Positions 1 to 9,464 of a DNA stretch of 64,000 nt are shown one piece after another. A model generated the notes under the pieces. It saw only the letters and a list, made by a program, of their open reading frames with translations. It did no database searches and was not told the origin of the DNA. Origin of the DNA: Methylomonas sp. EFPC3 (GTDB lineage: Bacteria; Pseudomonadota; Gammaproteobacteria; Methylococcales; Methylomonadaceae); NCBI RefSeq assembly GCF_029643245.1, contig NZ_CP116398.1:1364001-1428000 (forward strand). The letters run 5' to 3'. Each line of letters begins with the position of its first letter. The stretch's first letter is position 1. The position numbers and the translations under genes were made by a program.

Positions 1-826
1 CAGGCCTGGCTTCGACCGCCGCCACGCTGGCAGGCACTGCCGGAATATCAACCGGTTGCTCAACGTGCTCCGCGCCTAACTGATGGATGGGCTGCTTGGC
101 CAAATCGCAGTGGTCTTCCACCCAATCGAAAATTTCGTCGATTTCGCCGGCCGGGATGTTTCCCGCGACGTGCAATTTCCAGGACAAATGGCATTCTTCA
201 GGATCCAGATCGTAAAGACTGGGTACGCCTTGTAAATCAACCGTTGTCGTTAATTCTCCCAGAGCGGCTAATTCTCTGAACATCCTTACCGGTTCATTGC
301 CGGTTTTGAGTAAGTTCAGATGCGGGCTGAACGCGATCGACCAACCGCTCAGTTCCGCAGTATCAGTCTGCTGCGGAGCGGGTTGCTGTAGGATCGGCTG
401 AGCGATTACGCCCCTAGGGTCGCCGGCCGGCTGCCCGGCATTACGCAACTCGTTATCCAAGGCTTGCTTGTGGGCCGAGACCGTCGCCTGATCGATTTCG
501 GCGCCGATCTGGATCGATTGCAACATATCGCGCAAGCAATCGACCGAACCCAGTAAAACGTCTACAGCCGGTTGCGTCACTTTACGCCGACCGTCGCGCA
601 TTTCGTCGAGCAAGGTCTCCATCACGTGGGTGAAATCGGACACCGCGTTAAAGCCGAATGTGCCGCTACCGCCTTTTATGGAGTGGGCTGCACGGAAGAT
701 AGTATTGATCTCTTCGGCATCAACATCGCCGGTATCCATGTTCAGCAAGCCGGATTCCATCGCATCCAATCCTTCGAAACTTTCTTCGAAGAACACTTGA
801 TGAAATTGCGCCATATCGATTGCCAT
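1..826 (-). CDS. cheA: Chemotaxis histidine kinase CheA, N-terminal part (runs off the left edge)
   Basis: About 275 N-terminal residues are visible and the frame stays open to the left edge. It begins MAIDMAQFHQ. An N-terminal Hpt domain carries the phosphoacceptor His at about residue 48 in AAHSIKGGSGTFGF, the typical CheA P1 motif. After a variable Pro/Gln-rich linker comes a second conserved block with a GWSIAFSP...GNEPVRMFREL pattern, known from gammaproteobacterial CheA proteins between P1 and the later domains. The dimerisation, kinase and CheW-like domains must lie outside the window. It is 39 bp downstream of cheY on the same strand, so the two are probably co-transcribed. The role is inferred from the family: it phosphorylates CheY in response to chemoreceptors. 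A second Met at 814 is a possible alternative start. Confidence 0.9.
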   Translation of the reverse strand, partial: MAIDMAQFHQVFFEESFEGLDAMESGLLNMDTGDVDAEEINTIFRAAHSIKGGSGTFGFNAVSDFTHVMETLLDEMRDGRRKVTQPAVDVLLGSVDCLRDMLQSIQIGAEIDQATVSAHKQALDNELRNAGQPAGDPRGVIAQPILQQPAPQQTDTAELSGWSIAFSPHLNLLKTGNEPVRMFRELAALGELTTTVDLQGVPSLYDLDPEECHLSWKLHVAGNIPAGEIDEIFDWVEDHCDLAKQPIHQLGAEHVEQPVDIPAVPASVAAVEARP

Positions 827-865
827 ACAACCACCCAAAAATGACTGTCAAGATGCCGTTGGACT

Positions 866-1228
866 TCAGCCCATCACTTTCTTGATCGTTTTCAGTAACT
901 GATCAGGATTGAACGGCTTCACGATCCAGCCGGTTGCTCCGGCATCCTTACCCTGTTGCTTTTTGTCTGACCCCGCTTCCGTCGTCAACATCAACATCGG
1001 CGTGAACTTGTAGTTGGGCAGCGCCCGCAGTTCTCTGATCAATTGGATTCCATCCTTGTTGGGCATGTTGACATCGGTCACCACACAATCGAAAGCCTGC
1101 CCTTTGGCTTTGTTCAAAGCATCCACACCATCGACCGCTTCCACTACGCTGTAGCCGGCCCCCTTCAGAGTAAACGCCACCATTTGTCTCATCGATGCCG
1201 AATCGTCTACGGCAAGAATCGTCGCCAC
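866..1228 (-). CDS. cheY: Chemotaxis response regulator CheY
   Basis: A single receiver domain of 120 aa without an output domain. The acidic pair is at D8/D9 (AVDDS), the phosphoacceptor is D52 (VVTDVNMPNKDG), and the conserved Lys sits in WIVKPF near the C-terminus. I chose the GTG at 1228 because a strong GGAGG lies 8 nt upstream and the protein then starts directly with the first beta strand (MATILAVDDS). The frame stays open further upstream to a TTG at 1333, but that adds 35 unlike residues. It is followed by cheA. As a stand-alone CheY it should act on the flagellar motor or a pilus motor; with a pilus operon next door, twitching control is possible but unproven. Confidence 0.92.
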   Translation of the reverse strand: MATILAVDDSASMRQMVAFTLKGAGYSVVEAVDGVDALNKAKGQAFDCVVTDVNMPNKDGIQLIRELRALPNYKFTPMLMLTTEAGSDKKQQGKDAGATGWIVKPFNPDQLLKTIKKVMG

Positions 1229-1481
1229 AATTATTTCCTCCAGTTTTGAGTCACAGTAAAAAACGTAGTCGAAATTGCCGTTTTGGCTCCGCCGAGCGTT
1301 ACTCCAATTCCTAGACGCAGGAAGTGTAGTCAAGCTCCTACAAGAGTGTAGTTACTGAAATCCGATCTTGCGAGGTCGCGCCGAATTTTGTTTCAGCTCT
1401 CATAACTTTGTTTGATCCTGTGCTATCTTCCAACTGGCCTCGCAATATACCGCCTAAGAAAACCCGGATTCACTCCCCCCT

Positions 1482-2078
1482 ATGAGCAAACTCAGAGCTG
1501 CCGCAGGATTCACCCTGATCGAACTACTGATAGTGGTAACGATCGTCGGCATATTGTCGGCAGTCGCGGTTCCGAGCTTTACCGCAGCAATCAGAAGCAG
1601 TCGGCTAACCGCTGCAGCGAATCAATTTATTACTTCGTTAAGTTTTGCCCGTAGCGAAGCTATAAAGCGCGGAAGGATTGTCGTCGTGCGCAAAACCGGT
1701 ACGAACTGGGAAGAGGGATGGCAGGTGTTTGTTGACGTAGATCGCTCGTCGTCAAGCAAAACAAACGTCTTTAACCAAGATAACGATAACACTCCATGCG
1801 AAGACAGCGAGGACTGCAATCTAAGAACTTACGAGTCTTTACCCACCAATTACACATTAAGAGGTAACAATTTCGCCGACTATATTAGCTACAGCCCCAC
1901 CGGGGAAAGCAATACGTTTGGGTCTTTCGCTATTTGCGACAACTCTGACGGTAACAATACCCCAGAGCAAGGCACAGCAAAACGCATCATTGTGAGCAGT
2001 ACCGGACGCGTCCGCCTTGGCCAAGATGCCGACCATGACGGAATTCCAGACGGACTGACATCTTGTACATCTCCTTAA
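1482..2078 (+). CDS. fimT: Type IV pilus minor pilin, FimT/GspH family
   Basis: A 198-aa type IV pseudopilin. Prepilin peptidase should cleave after the Gly in AAAGFTLIELLIVV; Glu5 of the mature protein is present. A hydrophobic alpha-helix follows. The C-terminal half has the GspH/FimT pattern, with GESNTFGSFAICDN and a region ending in IIVSSTGRVRLG. It is the first gene of a six-gene pilus operon, 19 bp before pilV. In the family this protein is a low-abundance subunit that primes pilus assembly and can bind DNA during transformation. Whether it is FimT or FimU cannot be settled from sequence alone. The 250 bp upstream, shared with cheY, presumably holds the operon promoter, but I see no convincing -35/-10 pair. 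Confidence 0.85.
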   Translation: MSKLRAAAGFTLIELLIVVTIVGILSAVAVPSFTAAIRSSRLTAAANQFITSLSFARSEAIKRGRIVVVRKTGTNWEEGWQVFVDVDRSSSSKTNVFNQDNDNTPCEDSEDCNLRTYESLPTNYTLRGNNFADYISYSPTGESNTFGSFAICDNSDGNNTPEQGTAKRIIVSSTGRVRLGQDADHDGIPDGLTSCTSP

Positions 2079-2097
2079 TCCGAGCGGCAAATTTCTT

Positions 2098-2586
2098 ATG
2101 TTAAGCGCCAGTACAGAGCAAAACTTATCCAAGCTTACTAACCAACACGGTGCCAGCCTGATCGAAGTCCTCGTAACCATGCTGATTGTTTCGCTGGGCC
2201 TACTGGGTCAAGCAGGTGTCATAGCATTGTCGGCAAAAGCCAGCCACAGTGCGTTTCTCAGGAGTCAAGCGACACTATTAAGTTACGACATAGTGGAGCG
2301 TCTAAGACTAAATCGTGCTCAGGCCGTTGCCGGAAATTTTACGATCAACTTTGCCCCTGCCGGCAGTAGCCCAAGTGGAAGCGTGCCCAGCGGTACAGAG
2401 ATTCAGAATGTGGAATTAAGGAACTGGAAAACAAATTTAGAAAACTCGTTGCCTAACGGAGATGGTCAGGTAACAGTTGACGGTGGAGGCAACGTCACCA
2501 TTAACATACGTTGGAGCGAAGTAGTCAAAGGCGCAGCCGACGGAACGATTGCGCCTACAACATTTACCACCCAAAGCCTTATATGA
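2098..2586 (+). CDS. pilV: Type IV pilus minor pilin PilV
   Basis: 162 aa with the class III signal HGASLIEVLVTMLIVSLGLLG: cleavage after Gly, Glu5 retained, then the transmembrane helix. The following stretch (LSYDIVERLRLNRAQA) and the length match PilV, the minor pilin that precedes PilW in this operon type. Its TGA stop overlaps the ATG of pilW by four bases (ATGA), suggesting translational coupling. In the family it forms part of the pilus-tip priming complex with PilW, PilX, FimU/FimT and PilY1. Confidence 0.87.
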   Translation: MLSASTEQNLSKLTNQHGASLIEVLVTMLIVSLGLLGQAGVIALSAKASHSAFLRSQATLLSYDIVERLRLNRAQAVAGNFTINFAPAGSSPSGSVPSGTEIQNVELRNWKTNLENSLPNGDGQVTVDGGGNVTINIRWSEVVKGAADGTIAPTTFTTQSLI

Positions 2587-3749
2587 GTTCCCAGCGGACA
2601 TTACCACATTTGCCGTCTGTCTCCCGCACCATGTCGGGTGTGACATTGATCGAGCTTATGATTTCGCTGACTATCGGTCTGGTCATCATAGCGGCAATCG
2701 GATACGTATTGCTCGGCTCCCGGCAAAGTTTCCGCAGCCAGGACGCCTTGGCGCGGATGCAGGAAGGTGCCCGTACAGCTTTTAACATTATTGCAAAAGA
2801 CATTCGTATGACGGGATTTCGGGGCTGTCCAGTCAACGCAGCAGCTGGCGGGGATATCAATGTTCTGGTCAACAGTACCGATTGGGACAAAAATCTGATA
2901 GCTCAACCCTTAATAGGTTACGAAAAAGCCACCGCGGCGGCCTGGAGCGCTTTTCCGGCAGGAGTGACCGGTGTGGTCGGAAACGTTGTCGCCGGCGACG
3001 CCTTAACTATCCTCCATTCCGACAATACTCAAGAATACATCGTATCCGCTCATACTCCGACGTCGAATCCGCCGCAATTTACTCTGACCGCCAATCACGA
3101 CATCAAGCAAGGCCAGATTCTTATTGCTGCCAAAGCAAACTGCTCGCGCATAGCGGTGTTTCAAAATACCAAAGAATGCACTTATAACAGTAATGGCAAT
3201 TGCGGCCATAGTCTGATTCAGCATAATGCCGTTACCCCATGCAGTAGCGGAAATAGCCGAAAAGGACTCGGCAATCCGATTGGTTCTTGTCCGGACGGTA
3301 CTAGCGATACGTTCGATGCCGGCTCGAGAATATTTCGGTTAAGTGCTACGACTTATCACATTCGCCTCAATAGCAGCAACGAACCGTCCTTGTATCGCCA
3401 AGTTTTATCGACATCCGGCGGCGCGCCGACCAATACCGCCGAAGAGCTGATCGAAGGCGTGCAGGACATGCAAATTTCGTATGCGGTAGATACCGGAACC
3501 GACGGTGCGGTCGATGCATACGTTACAGCCACCAATGTGACCGATTGGTCGAAAGTTTTAGGCATTCGCGTCAGCTTATTAATGGTCTCCCGTCAAGACG
3601 AACAAGGGCTTACCAGTTCCCCACAGCAGTACGCTATCGACACAAACGCAGACGGCGATGTCGCAGACACTGGCGAAACGGTCACACCGTCCGACTACTT
3701 GTTGCGCAAAGTATTTACGACCACAATTGCCATTAAAAATCGATTATGA
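2583..3749 (+). CDS. pilW: Type IV pilus minor pilin PilW
   Basis: 388 aa. The prepilin leader ends in MSG and the mature protein begins VTLIELMISLTIGLVI, with Glu5 and a long hydrophobic helix. A PilW-typical segment, LARMQEGARTAFNIIAKDIRMTGFRGC, follows. I chose the ATG at 2583 because it overlaps the pilV stop (ATGA). An open extension to 2511 lies inside pilV and is unlikely. The stop overlaps an ATG at 3746, but that ATG is probably not the true pilX start (see pilX). The protein should assemble with PilV, PilX and PilY1 at the pilus tip. Confidence 0.88.
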   Translation: MSSQRTLPHLPSVSRTMSGVTLIELMISLTIGLVIIAAIGYVLLGSRQSFRSQDALARMQEGARTAFNIIAKDIRMTGFRGCPVNAAAGGDINVLVNSTDWDKNLIAQPLIGYEKATAAAWSAFPAGVTGVVGNVVAGDALTILHSDNTQEYIVSAHTPTSNPPQFTLTANHDIKQGQILIAAKANCSRIAVFQNTKECTYNSNGNCGHSLIQHNAVTPCSSGNSRKGLGNPIGSCPDGTSDTFDAGSRIFRLSATTYHIRLNSSNEPSLYRQVLSTSGGAPTNTAEELIEGVQDMQISYAVDTGTDGAVDAYVTATNVTDWSKVLGIRVSLLMVSRQDEQGLTSSPQQYAIDTNADGDVADTGETVTPSDYLLRKVFTTTIAIKNRL

Positions 3750-3812
3750 AACGGGCTCGTCAATTAAAGTCAGCGGTTCTTCTTAAGCCGGCCCTATTTA
3801 ACACTGGGATTC

Positions 3813-3874
3813 CGTTCGGGCTGAGCTTGTCGAAGCCCCAAATGGAGCGCCCTTCGACAAGCTCAGCCCGAACG
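3813..3874. repeat. REP-like palindromic element between pilW and pilX
   Basis: Two perfect 23-bp inverted arms (3813-3835 and 3852-3874; core GGGCTGAGCTTGTCGAAG) are separated by a 16-bp loop. The core is recognisable as a dispersed palindrome seen in many gammaproteobacterial genomes. It falls in the spacer between the pilW stop and the likely pilX start, and by chance keeps an open frame through itself. It could form a strong hairpin in the mRNA. Confidence 0.85.
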
Positions 3875-3913
3875 ACATTTAACGGCCGGGTTCATAATCA
3901 TTCGCACCGCGTT

Positions 3914-4471
3914 ATGCGGACAGCAATATCTCCGGGGCATCGCCAAAACGGCGCGACGTTGTTTACCGCCCTAATCTTTTTGATCATCCTTGCTGTATTT
4001 GGGGTGAATGTCGCCCAGATGAGCACGCTGGAAGAACGGATGGCCGGAAACAGCCGTAATCAGGACTTGGCGCTACAAGCCGCTGAAGCTGCACTTGAAT
4101 ATGTTGAAAAAAATTTAACAACCGGCATCAAAATACGCACGTTAATTCCGGTTCCCGCCGATACCACCAGCGGCACGGTAACGGGTCCCGGCCTACGAGC
4201 AATCAACGTCTGCTTACCCAACAACGCCAGCTATTGGAACGGGACCGGCGCAGCCGATTGCAACGGCACTACTCGCCAATTTGACTGGTCCGACACTACC
4301 GCGCTAACTGCAGCGCTTGCGCTCAACCAAATTGCGGCACAGCCGATGTATGTCGTGGAACGTATGCCGAATGAAGGTTCAACGGAAAAATACCGTGTGA
4401 CCACGCGGGCTATCGGCGGCGATAGTAATGCAATCGTTATTCTGCAAGCCTTGTTTAGCGTCACCCCTTAG
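3914..4471 (+). CDS. pilX: Type IV pilus minor pilin PilX
   Basis: 185 aa from the ATG at 3914. The short leader MRTAISPGHRQNG precedes ATLFTALIFLIILAVFGV, the PilX-type prepilin helix. Glu5 is absent, which is usual for PilX-like pilins. The PilX block MSTLEERMAGNSRNQDLALQAAEAAL follows. An ATG at 3746 overlapping the pilW stop would add 56 residues. Those residues are encoded by a REP palindrome and neighbouring spacer and would put an implausible extension before the leader, so I reject it, although annotation pipelines may choose it. The protein belongs to the pilus-tip complex and lies just ahead of pilY1. Confidence 0.85.
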   Translation: MRTAISPGHRQNGATLFTALIFLIILAVFGVNVAQMSTLEERMAGNSRNQDLALQAAEAALEYVEKNLTTGIKIRTLIPVPADTTSGTVTGPGLRAINVCLPNNASYWNGTGAADCNGTTRQFDWSDTTALTAALALNQIAAQPMYVVERMPNEGSTEKYRVTTRAIGGDSNAIVILQALFSVTP

Positions 4472-4502
4472 GGATGGGTAACAAATTTTTAGGACAACAA
4501 CC

Positions 4503-7500
4503 ATGAATAGAATGTCTGCAAGATTATTGTTACAGGCCGTTGCGTTTTTCGCGATTTCCCACGGAGTTTATGCCGCACAACTTAATTTGGCCGATACCCC
4601 GTTGTTCCTAACGTCGTCGACAACGCCAATTTTGATGCTCAACATTTCTAAAGACCACCAGTTGGCATTCAAAGCATTCGACGATTACTCCGACCTTGAC
4701 AACGACGGCGTTCCGGAAACGTCGTACAAACATAGCTTCGATTACTACGGGTATTTTGACAGTTACAAGTGTTATACCTATAACACGACAAACAAAAGAT
4801 TTGAGCCTAGCACCACGACCAGCAATAAATATTGCAGTGGGGCATGGAGTGGTAACTTTCTGAATTGGGCCAGTATGACCCGGATAGATACCATACGGAA
4901 AATATTGTACGGCGGGAACCGCTCAACCGATACCGGCGACACTACCAGCACGACCACGACAACCACGCCTCCCGTAACCTCTGCCCCGGTTGCAACTGGT
5001 CCTGCCTCGCCCGCGACGGCTTACACGTTGACGAACACCTCCCTGACGGATACCACCCAAGGTGAGACATACAACGGAACAGATACCAAATGCTCTCTAC
5101 TGCCGATAACCAGCGGCGAGACCCTCCCTAGCGGCGATTCAGGCCCCAGCACGACTCAGAACGGCCCAACGACGGATAGTGTTGCGACGAATACCACGCC
5201 CACCAATAGTACTCCGGTTACCACGTACACTGAGTCGGCATTGGGTACCGTGACCACGACAACCTATACGACCAGCTACGACAGCTCCTTCAATAGAACG
5301 ACTTCTACCTTCTACACCACAACCTATACCGCCTCGTATACTGTTACCGTAAAGAAAGACAAGTTATCTGGCGGCATGTGCAGCACCAAGGTGACGCCTT
5401 ATACCAACACCTACACCAAGACATTCAGCTCTACCAGCACGACCCCTTACCAAACCACCACCACCACTACGACCACAACAATTACAGGCCCGGTTGTCGG
5501 CACTACCGTTCTGCAACGCAGTTACCTGCCGAACGATGCCCACAGTTTCGCCAAATTCTACAGCGGGTCCGATCTAACCCAGTTAACCCCGTTCTCCTCA
5601 ACCGACGTTACTAACGGCATCACGCTATGTAACACAACGGTTTCGAGTACAACCTTGTCGCAAAACGTTACAGACGACCCGTTAATTCGGGTAGCAAAAG
5701 GCAATTATTCTTTATGGGCATCTAACGAGCGCTGGCAATGTCGCTGGTCGGAAGAAAAAGCCGCTTCTAACGGTAATGTATCCGCCAGCTCCGGAATCAG
5801 CGCCCAAAGCAGCAATCCGAGCAAAGCAAGCCAAGGCTTGGGGTCGCAAGATTATGTGGCTAAGGTGAAAGTATGTGACGCAAACTACATCGGCACCGAA
5901 AACTGCAAAATTTATCCTGACGGCACCCGCAAACCAATCGGTTTATTACAAACCTACGGTGACGACGATAAAGTGCGTTTTGGCCTGCTAACCGGTTCGT
6001 ACGGCAAAAACAAATCCGGCGGGGTCCTTCGCAAAAACGCATCGTCACTATCTGATGAAATCAACGTATCAACGAACGGCACCTTTAAGTCAGCCCCCTC
6101 TACCGGCGCAATCATTAACACGTTAGACAAGATGCGAATTTACGGGTACCGCCACGATGATGGTACCTATCACAGTCTAACCGGCAGTGCGGATTGCATC
6201 TGGGGATTGAATAGCTTCTCTAACGGTTCCTGCAATAACTGGGGCAACCCACAATCCGAGATATTATTAGAGTCGCTACGTTATCTGGCAGGTAAATCCG
6301 CCTCAAAGACATTTTATTCCGACGACTCCAGCTACATCTCCGGCCTTACCACCGCAACTGCCAGCGACCCGGTGATACCAGAGCAGTGGTGCGCCACCCA
6401 AAACATTATCCAGTTCAATTCAAGCACCAGTTCTTATGACGGCGACGAACTCAGCGCTGTTACCGATTTGGGCGCCTCAGGCATGGACACGTTGACCAAC
6501 GCCGTGGGGACCGGGGAAAGCATCCCAGGCAACAGTTACTTCGTCGGCGAAAACGGCACCGATAACAACCAATTGTGTACCGCCAAAACGGTGAGCAGTC
6601 TCAGTGGCGTGCGCGGTACTTGCCCAGACGCGCCAAGGCTTGCAGGGTCATATCATATTGCCGGATTGGCGCATTATTCCCATACTAACGATATTCGGTC
6701 CGCTTTAAAGGGTAAACAAGTCGTCACCACTTACGGAGTGGCCCTATCGCCGCAGGTTCCGAAAATCGTAGTGCCGGTGCCGGGTAGCTCAACAAAAACC
6801 GTGACTATTTTACCGGCCTGCCAAAACACCGATATCGGCGGAAACTGTGCAATCGTCGATTTCAAGATCGTCAGCCAGTCCAGCACCGCGACGACGAACA
6901 CAGGCAAACTCTATATAAACTGGGAAGACAGCGAACAGGGCGGGGATTTCGATCAGGATCAATGGGGCGTTCTCAGTTACTCGGTCACCTCGACTCAAGT
7001 CACTATCACGACCGACGTTATAGCCCAGTCGACTCCCTATCAAATGGGTTTTGGTTACATCATCAGTGGGACAACCCAAGATGGATTCCACGCCCATTCC
7101 GGCATCAACACTTACGATTACACCGATCCTCTAGGCGTCACCGCATGCACAAGCTGTAATACCAGTGATGCGGCAACCTCGGTAACCTATACGATCGGTT
7201 CGAGCTCAGCGAACAGCTTGCAACAACCGCTGTATTATGCCGCCAAGTGGGGAGGTTTTATCGATGCCAATAACGACAATATACCGAGCACTACTGCCGA
7301 ATGGGATAGTAATCTGGACGGAAAACCGGACCGCTATTTCTTCGCGATAGATCCCAAAAATTTGGAAACATCCTTGAAAAGTGCATTGGACGATGTTTTG
7401 AAGCGTACTGCAGCTGCCTCCGCTGCCGCGGCAAACTCAACCAGCATTCAAAGCGGTACCATGCTATACCAAGCGCAATTCAACTCGACAGATTGGAGCG

Positions 7501-9455
7501 GACATTTATTTAACTTCCCAGTCAATGCCTCCGGATTTGTGGTGGATGTCAATAACGACGATAAACTTGATATCAACGACGCCAATTGGGATGCGGGGGC
7601 GCTAATCCCGTCAGCGGCGGCCCGTAACATCTATACCTTTAACCAATCTGCGGGTACCACTTTTCTGTGGGACAACCTGAGCTCCGGTCAGCAGACGGCT
7701 CTTCAGACCAACTCGTCGGGTGTACTCGGTACCGTTACTACCGGTCAAAATCGTTTGAATTGGATCCGGGGGGATTCCAGCAACGAAGTTCATAACGGCG
7801 GCAAATTTCGCGACCGTACCGGCTCCGTGTTGGCAGACGTTATCAACTCCGACCCTCTTTACACCAAAAGCGAAAGTTATGGCTACGAAAAATTACCGAC
7901 CACGGTTTCCGGTCAATCGAGCTACGCCCAATTCGTAACAAACAAAACCAGCGTGTCATCCCCGCGTATTCCGATGATTTACGTCGGCGGGAACGACGGC
8001 ATGTTGCACGGATTTCGGGCCGATACCGGAAACGTCAACTCCGGCAAAGAGATCATCGCCTATGTGCCTGCCGGTGTCTATGACAAGCTCAGCAAACTCA
8101 CCGACACGGATTACGCTCACACCTACTACGTAGACGGCTCTCCACATATCAGCGACGCTTACTTAAACGGCTCGTGGAAAACAGTACTCGTAGGGGGCCT
8201 AAATAAAGGCGGGAAGTCAATTTACGCGTTGAATATTTCAAATCCTGCCGCATTTAGCCCCGCGGCAGACGTATTGTGGGAGTATCAAGGAACCAGCGCC
8301 GATACCGGAAATGTCGGTACAACCGATAGTAACGGACTGGGCTTGACCTACAGTCAACCTCAAATCGGTTTACTGAGTAGCGGCGATTGGGTTGCTATTT
8401 TCGGGAATGGTTACAACAGTACATCGGAAAAAGCCTTTCTCTATATCGTCAATTTAACGACCGGTAGTTTAATCAAGAAAATACCAACCAACGCCAGTAC
8501 CAGCAACGGCCTGTCCACACCAAAACTATACGACAGCAATGGCGATAAAATCATTGATTACGTCTACGCCGGGGATCTGCAGGGTAATCTCTGGAAGTTT
8601 GATTTAACGAGTACTTCTGCAACCGGCTGGGGCTTAGCAAACGCCGGCGCGCCGTTGTTTACCGCTGAACGAACGACTGGCGTACCCCAACCGATTACCG
8701 CGCAGCCGATTTTGGGGGCTCATTCCGATGGAGGTGTCTTAGTTTTTTTCGGCACAGGCAGATACTTAACCACTACAGATGTAACAAATAATGATGTTCA
8801 GACTTTTTACGGTATTTGGGATAAACCTAATACAACGGGCACCGTATCTCGTAGCAATTTAGTCGCGCAAACGATTACCGAAGAAGTGGCCAAAGGCACA
8901 ACAAAAACGATAAGCGACTGTACTGACGATCCGTTAACCACAACAAACGAGTGCCTAGTAACCTACCAATACAACTTAAGAGGAACTTCGGCAAACTCTG
9001 TGGACTATACTAGCAAACGCGGTTGGTATATGGATTTACTGCCTTCCTCTGCTACGCCTGAAGGAGAGAGAGTTATTTCCGGCGCTCTGTTAATGTTAGA
9101 CCGAATCATATTTTTGACGGCAATTCCATCTTCAGACCCCTGCAGTCCAGGTGGAGTCAGCTGGCTAATGGAACTCAATTTCATGACCGGCGGCGCAACA
9201 ACTACCTCCTCATTCGATTTAAACGATGACGATAAATTTGATAGCAAAGATTCATTACCCAGCGGAGGATTCGCATCCGGCGCTCAATTCTCAGTCGGTA
9301 TGGTTAAATCTTTAGTTTGGTTAGATAAAGAAGGCACCGGAATAGCCGTAAAAGAAGGCTCGGGCACCAGCAGTAAAATCGAATCGATTAAAAATAAGGG
9401 ACAAACGGTTTCCGCAGGAACTGCTAACCGTTTATATTGGTTGCAAATTCAATAA
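4503..9455 (+). CDS. pilY1: Type IV pilus tip adhesin PilY1
   Basis: 1650 aa. A signal peptide (cleavage probably after VYA, about residue 24) is followed by the PilY1 N-terminal region with DYYGYFDSYKCYTYN and WSGNFLNWASMTRIDTIRK. A Thr/Ser-rich low-complexity insert of about 190 residues (about 146-333) then interrupts the normally continuous stretch between GGNRSTDT and VLQRSYLPNDAHS. The C-terminal third is the PilY1 beta-propeller, with IYVGGNDGMLHGF and a Ca-binding-like loop DSNGDKIIDYVYAGD before LQGNLWKFD. Other Asp/Asn-rich loops (DVNNDDKLDIND, DLNDDDKFDSKD) may also bind Ca. In the family it caps the pilus, works as adhesin or mechanosensor, and influences retraction. RBS AGGA lies upstream of the ATG. 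Confidence 0.93.
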   Translation: MNRMSARLLLQAVAFFAISHGVYAAQLNLADTPLFLTSSTTPILMLNISKDHQLAFKAFDDYSDLDNDGVPETSYKHSFDYYGYFDSYKCYTYNTTNKRFEPSTTTSNKYCSGAWSGNFLNWASMTRIDTIRKILYGGNRSTDTGDTTSTTTTTTPPVTSAPVATGPASPATAYTLTNTSLTDTTQGETYNGTDTKCSLLPITSGETLPSGDSGPSTTQNGPTTDSVATNTTPTNSTPVTTYTESALGTVTTTTYTTSYDSSFNRTTSTFYTTTYTASYTVTVKKDKLSGGMCSTKVTPYTNTYTKTFSSTSTTPYQTTTTTTTTTITGPVVGTTVLQRSYLPNDAHSFAKFYSGSDLTQLTPFSSTDVTNGITLCNTTVSSTTLSQNVTDDPLIRVAKGNYSLWASNERWQCRWSEEKAASNGNVSASSGISAQSSNPSKASQGLGSQDYVAKVKVCDANYIGTENCKIYPDGTRKPIGLLQTYGDDDKVRFGLLTGSYGKNKSGGVLRKNASSLSDEINVSTNGTFKSAPSTGAIINTLDKMRIYGYRHDDGTYHSLTGSADCIWGLNSFSNGSCNNWGNPQSEILLESLRYLAGKSASKTFYSDDSSYISGLTTATASDPVIPEQWCATQNIIQFNSSTSSYDGDELSAVTDLGASGMDTLTNAVGTGESIPGNSYFVGENGTDNNQLCTAKTVSSLSGVRGTCPDAPRLAGSYHIAGLAHYSHTNDIRSALKGKQVVTTYGVALSPQVPKIVVPVPGSSTKTVTILPACQNTDIGGNCAIVDFKIVSQSSTATTNTGKLYINWEDSEQGGDFDQDQWGVLSYSVTSTQVTITTDVIAQSTPYQMGFGYIISGTTQDGFHAHSGINTYDYTDPLGVTACTSCNTSDAATSVTYTIGSSSANSLQQPLYYAAKWGGFIDANNDNIPSTTAEWDSNLDGKPDRYFFAIDPKNLETSLKSALDDVLKRTAAASAAAANSTSIQSGTMLYQAQFNSTDWSGHLFNFPVNASGFVVDVNNDDKLDINDANWDAGALIPSAAARNIYTFNQSAGTTFLWDNLSSGQQTALQTNSSGVLGTVTTGQNRLNWIRGDSSNEVHNGGKFRDRTGSVLADVINSDPLYTKSESYGYEKLPTTVSGQSSYAQFVTNKTSVSSPRIPMIYVGGNDGMLHGFRADTGNVNSGKEIIAYVPAGVYDKLSKLTDTDYAHTYYVDGSPHISDAYLNGSWKTVLVGGLNKGGKSIYALNISNPAAFSPAADVLWEYQGTSADTGNVGTTDSNGLGLTYSQPQIGLLSSGDWVAIFGNGYNSTSEKAFLYIVNLTTGSLIKKIPTNASTSNGLSTPKLYDSNGDKIIDYVYAGDLQGNLWKFDLTSTSATGWGLANAGAPLFTAERTTGVPQPITAQPILGAHSDGGVLVFFGTGRYLTTTDVTNNDVQTFYGIWDKPNTTGTVSRSNLVAQTITEEVAKGTTKTISDCTDDPLTTTNECLVTYQYNLRGTSANSVDYTSKRGWYMDLLPSSATPEGERVISGALLMLDRIIFLTAIPSSDPCSPGGVSWLMELNFMTGGATTTSSFDLNDDDKFDSKDSLPSGGFASGAQFSVGMVKSLVWLDKEGTGIAVKEGSGTSSKIESIKNKGQTVSAGTANRLYWLQIQ

Positions 9456-9464
9456 AATAGCGTT

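Noticed and set aside
3746-3913. Start of PilX at the ATG overlapping pilW
   Set aside because: It would translate the REP palindrome and put 56 unlike residues before the prepilin leader; the ATG at 3914 gives a normal short leader.
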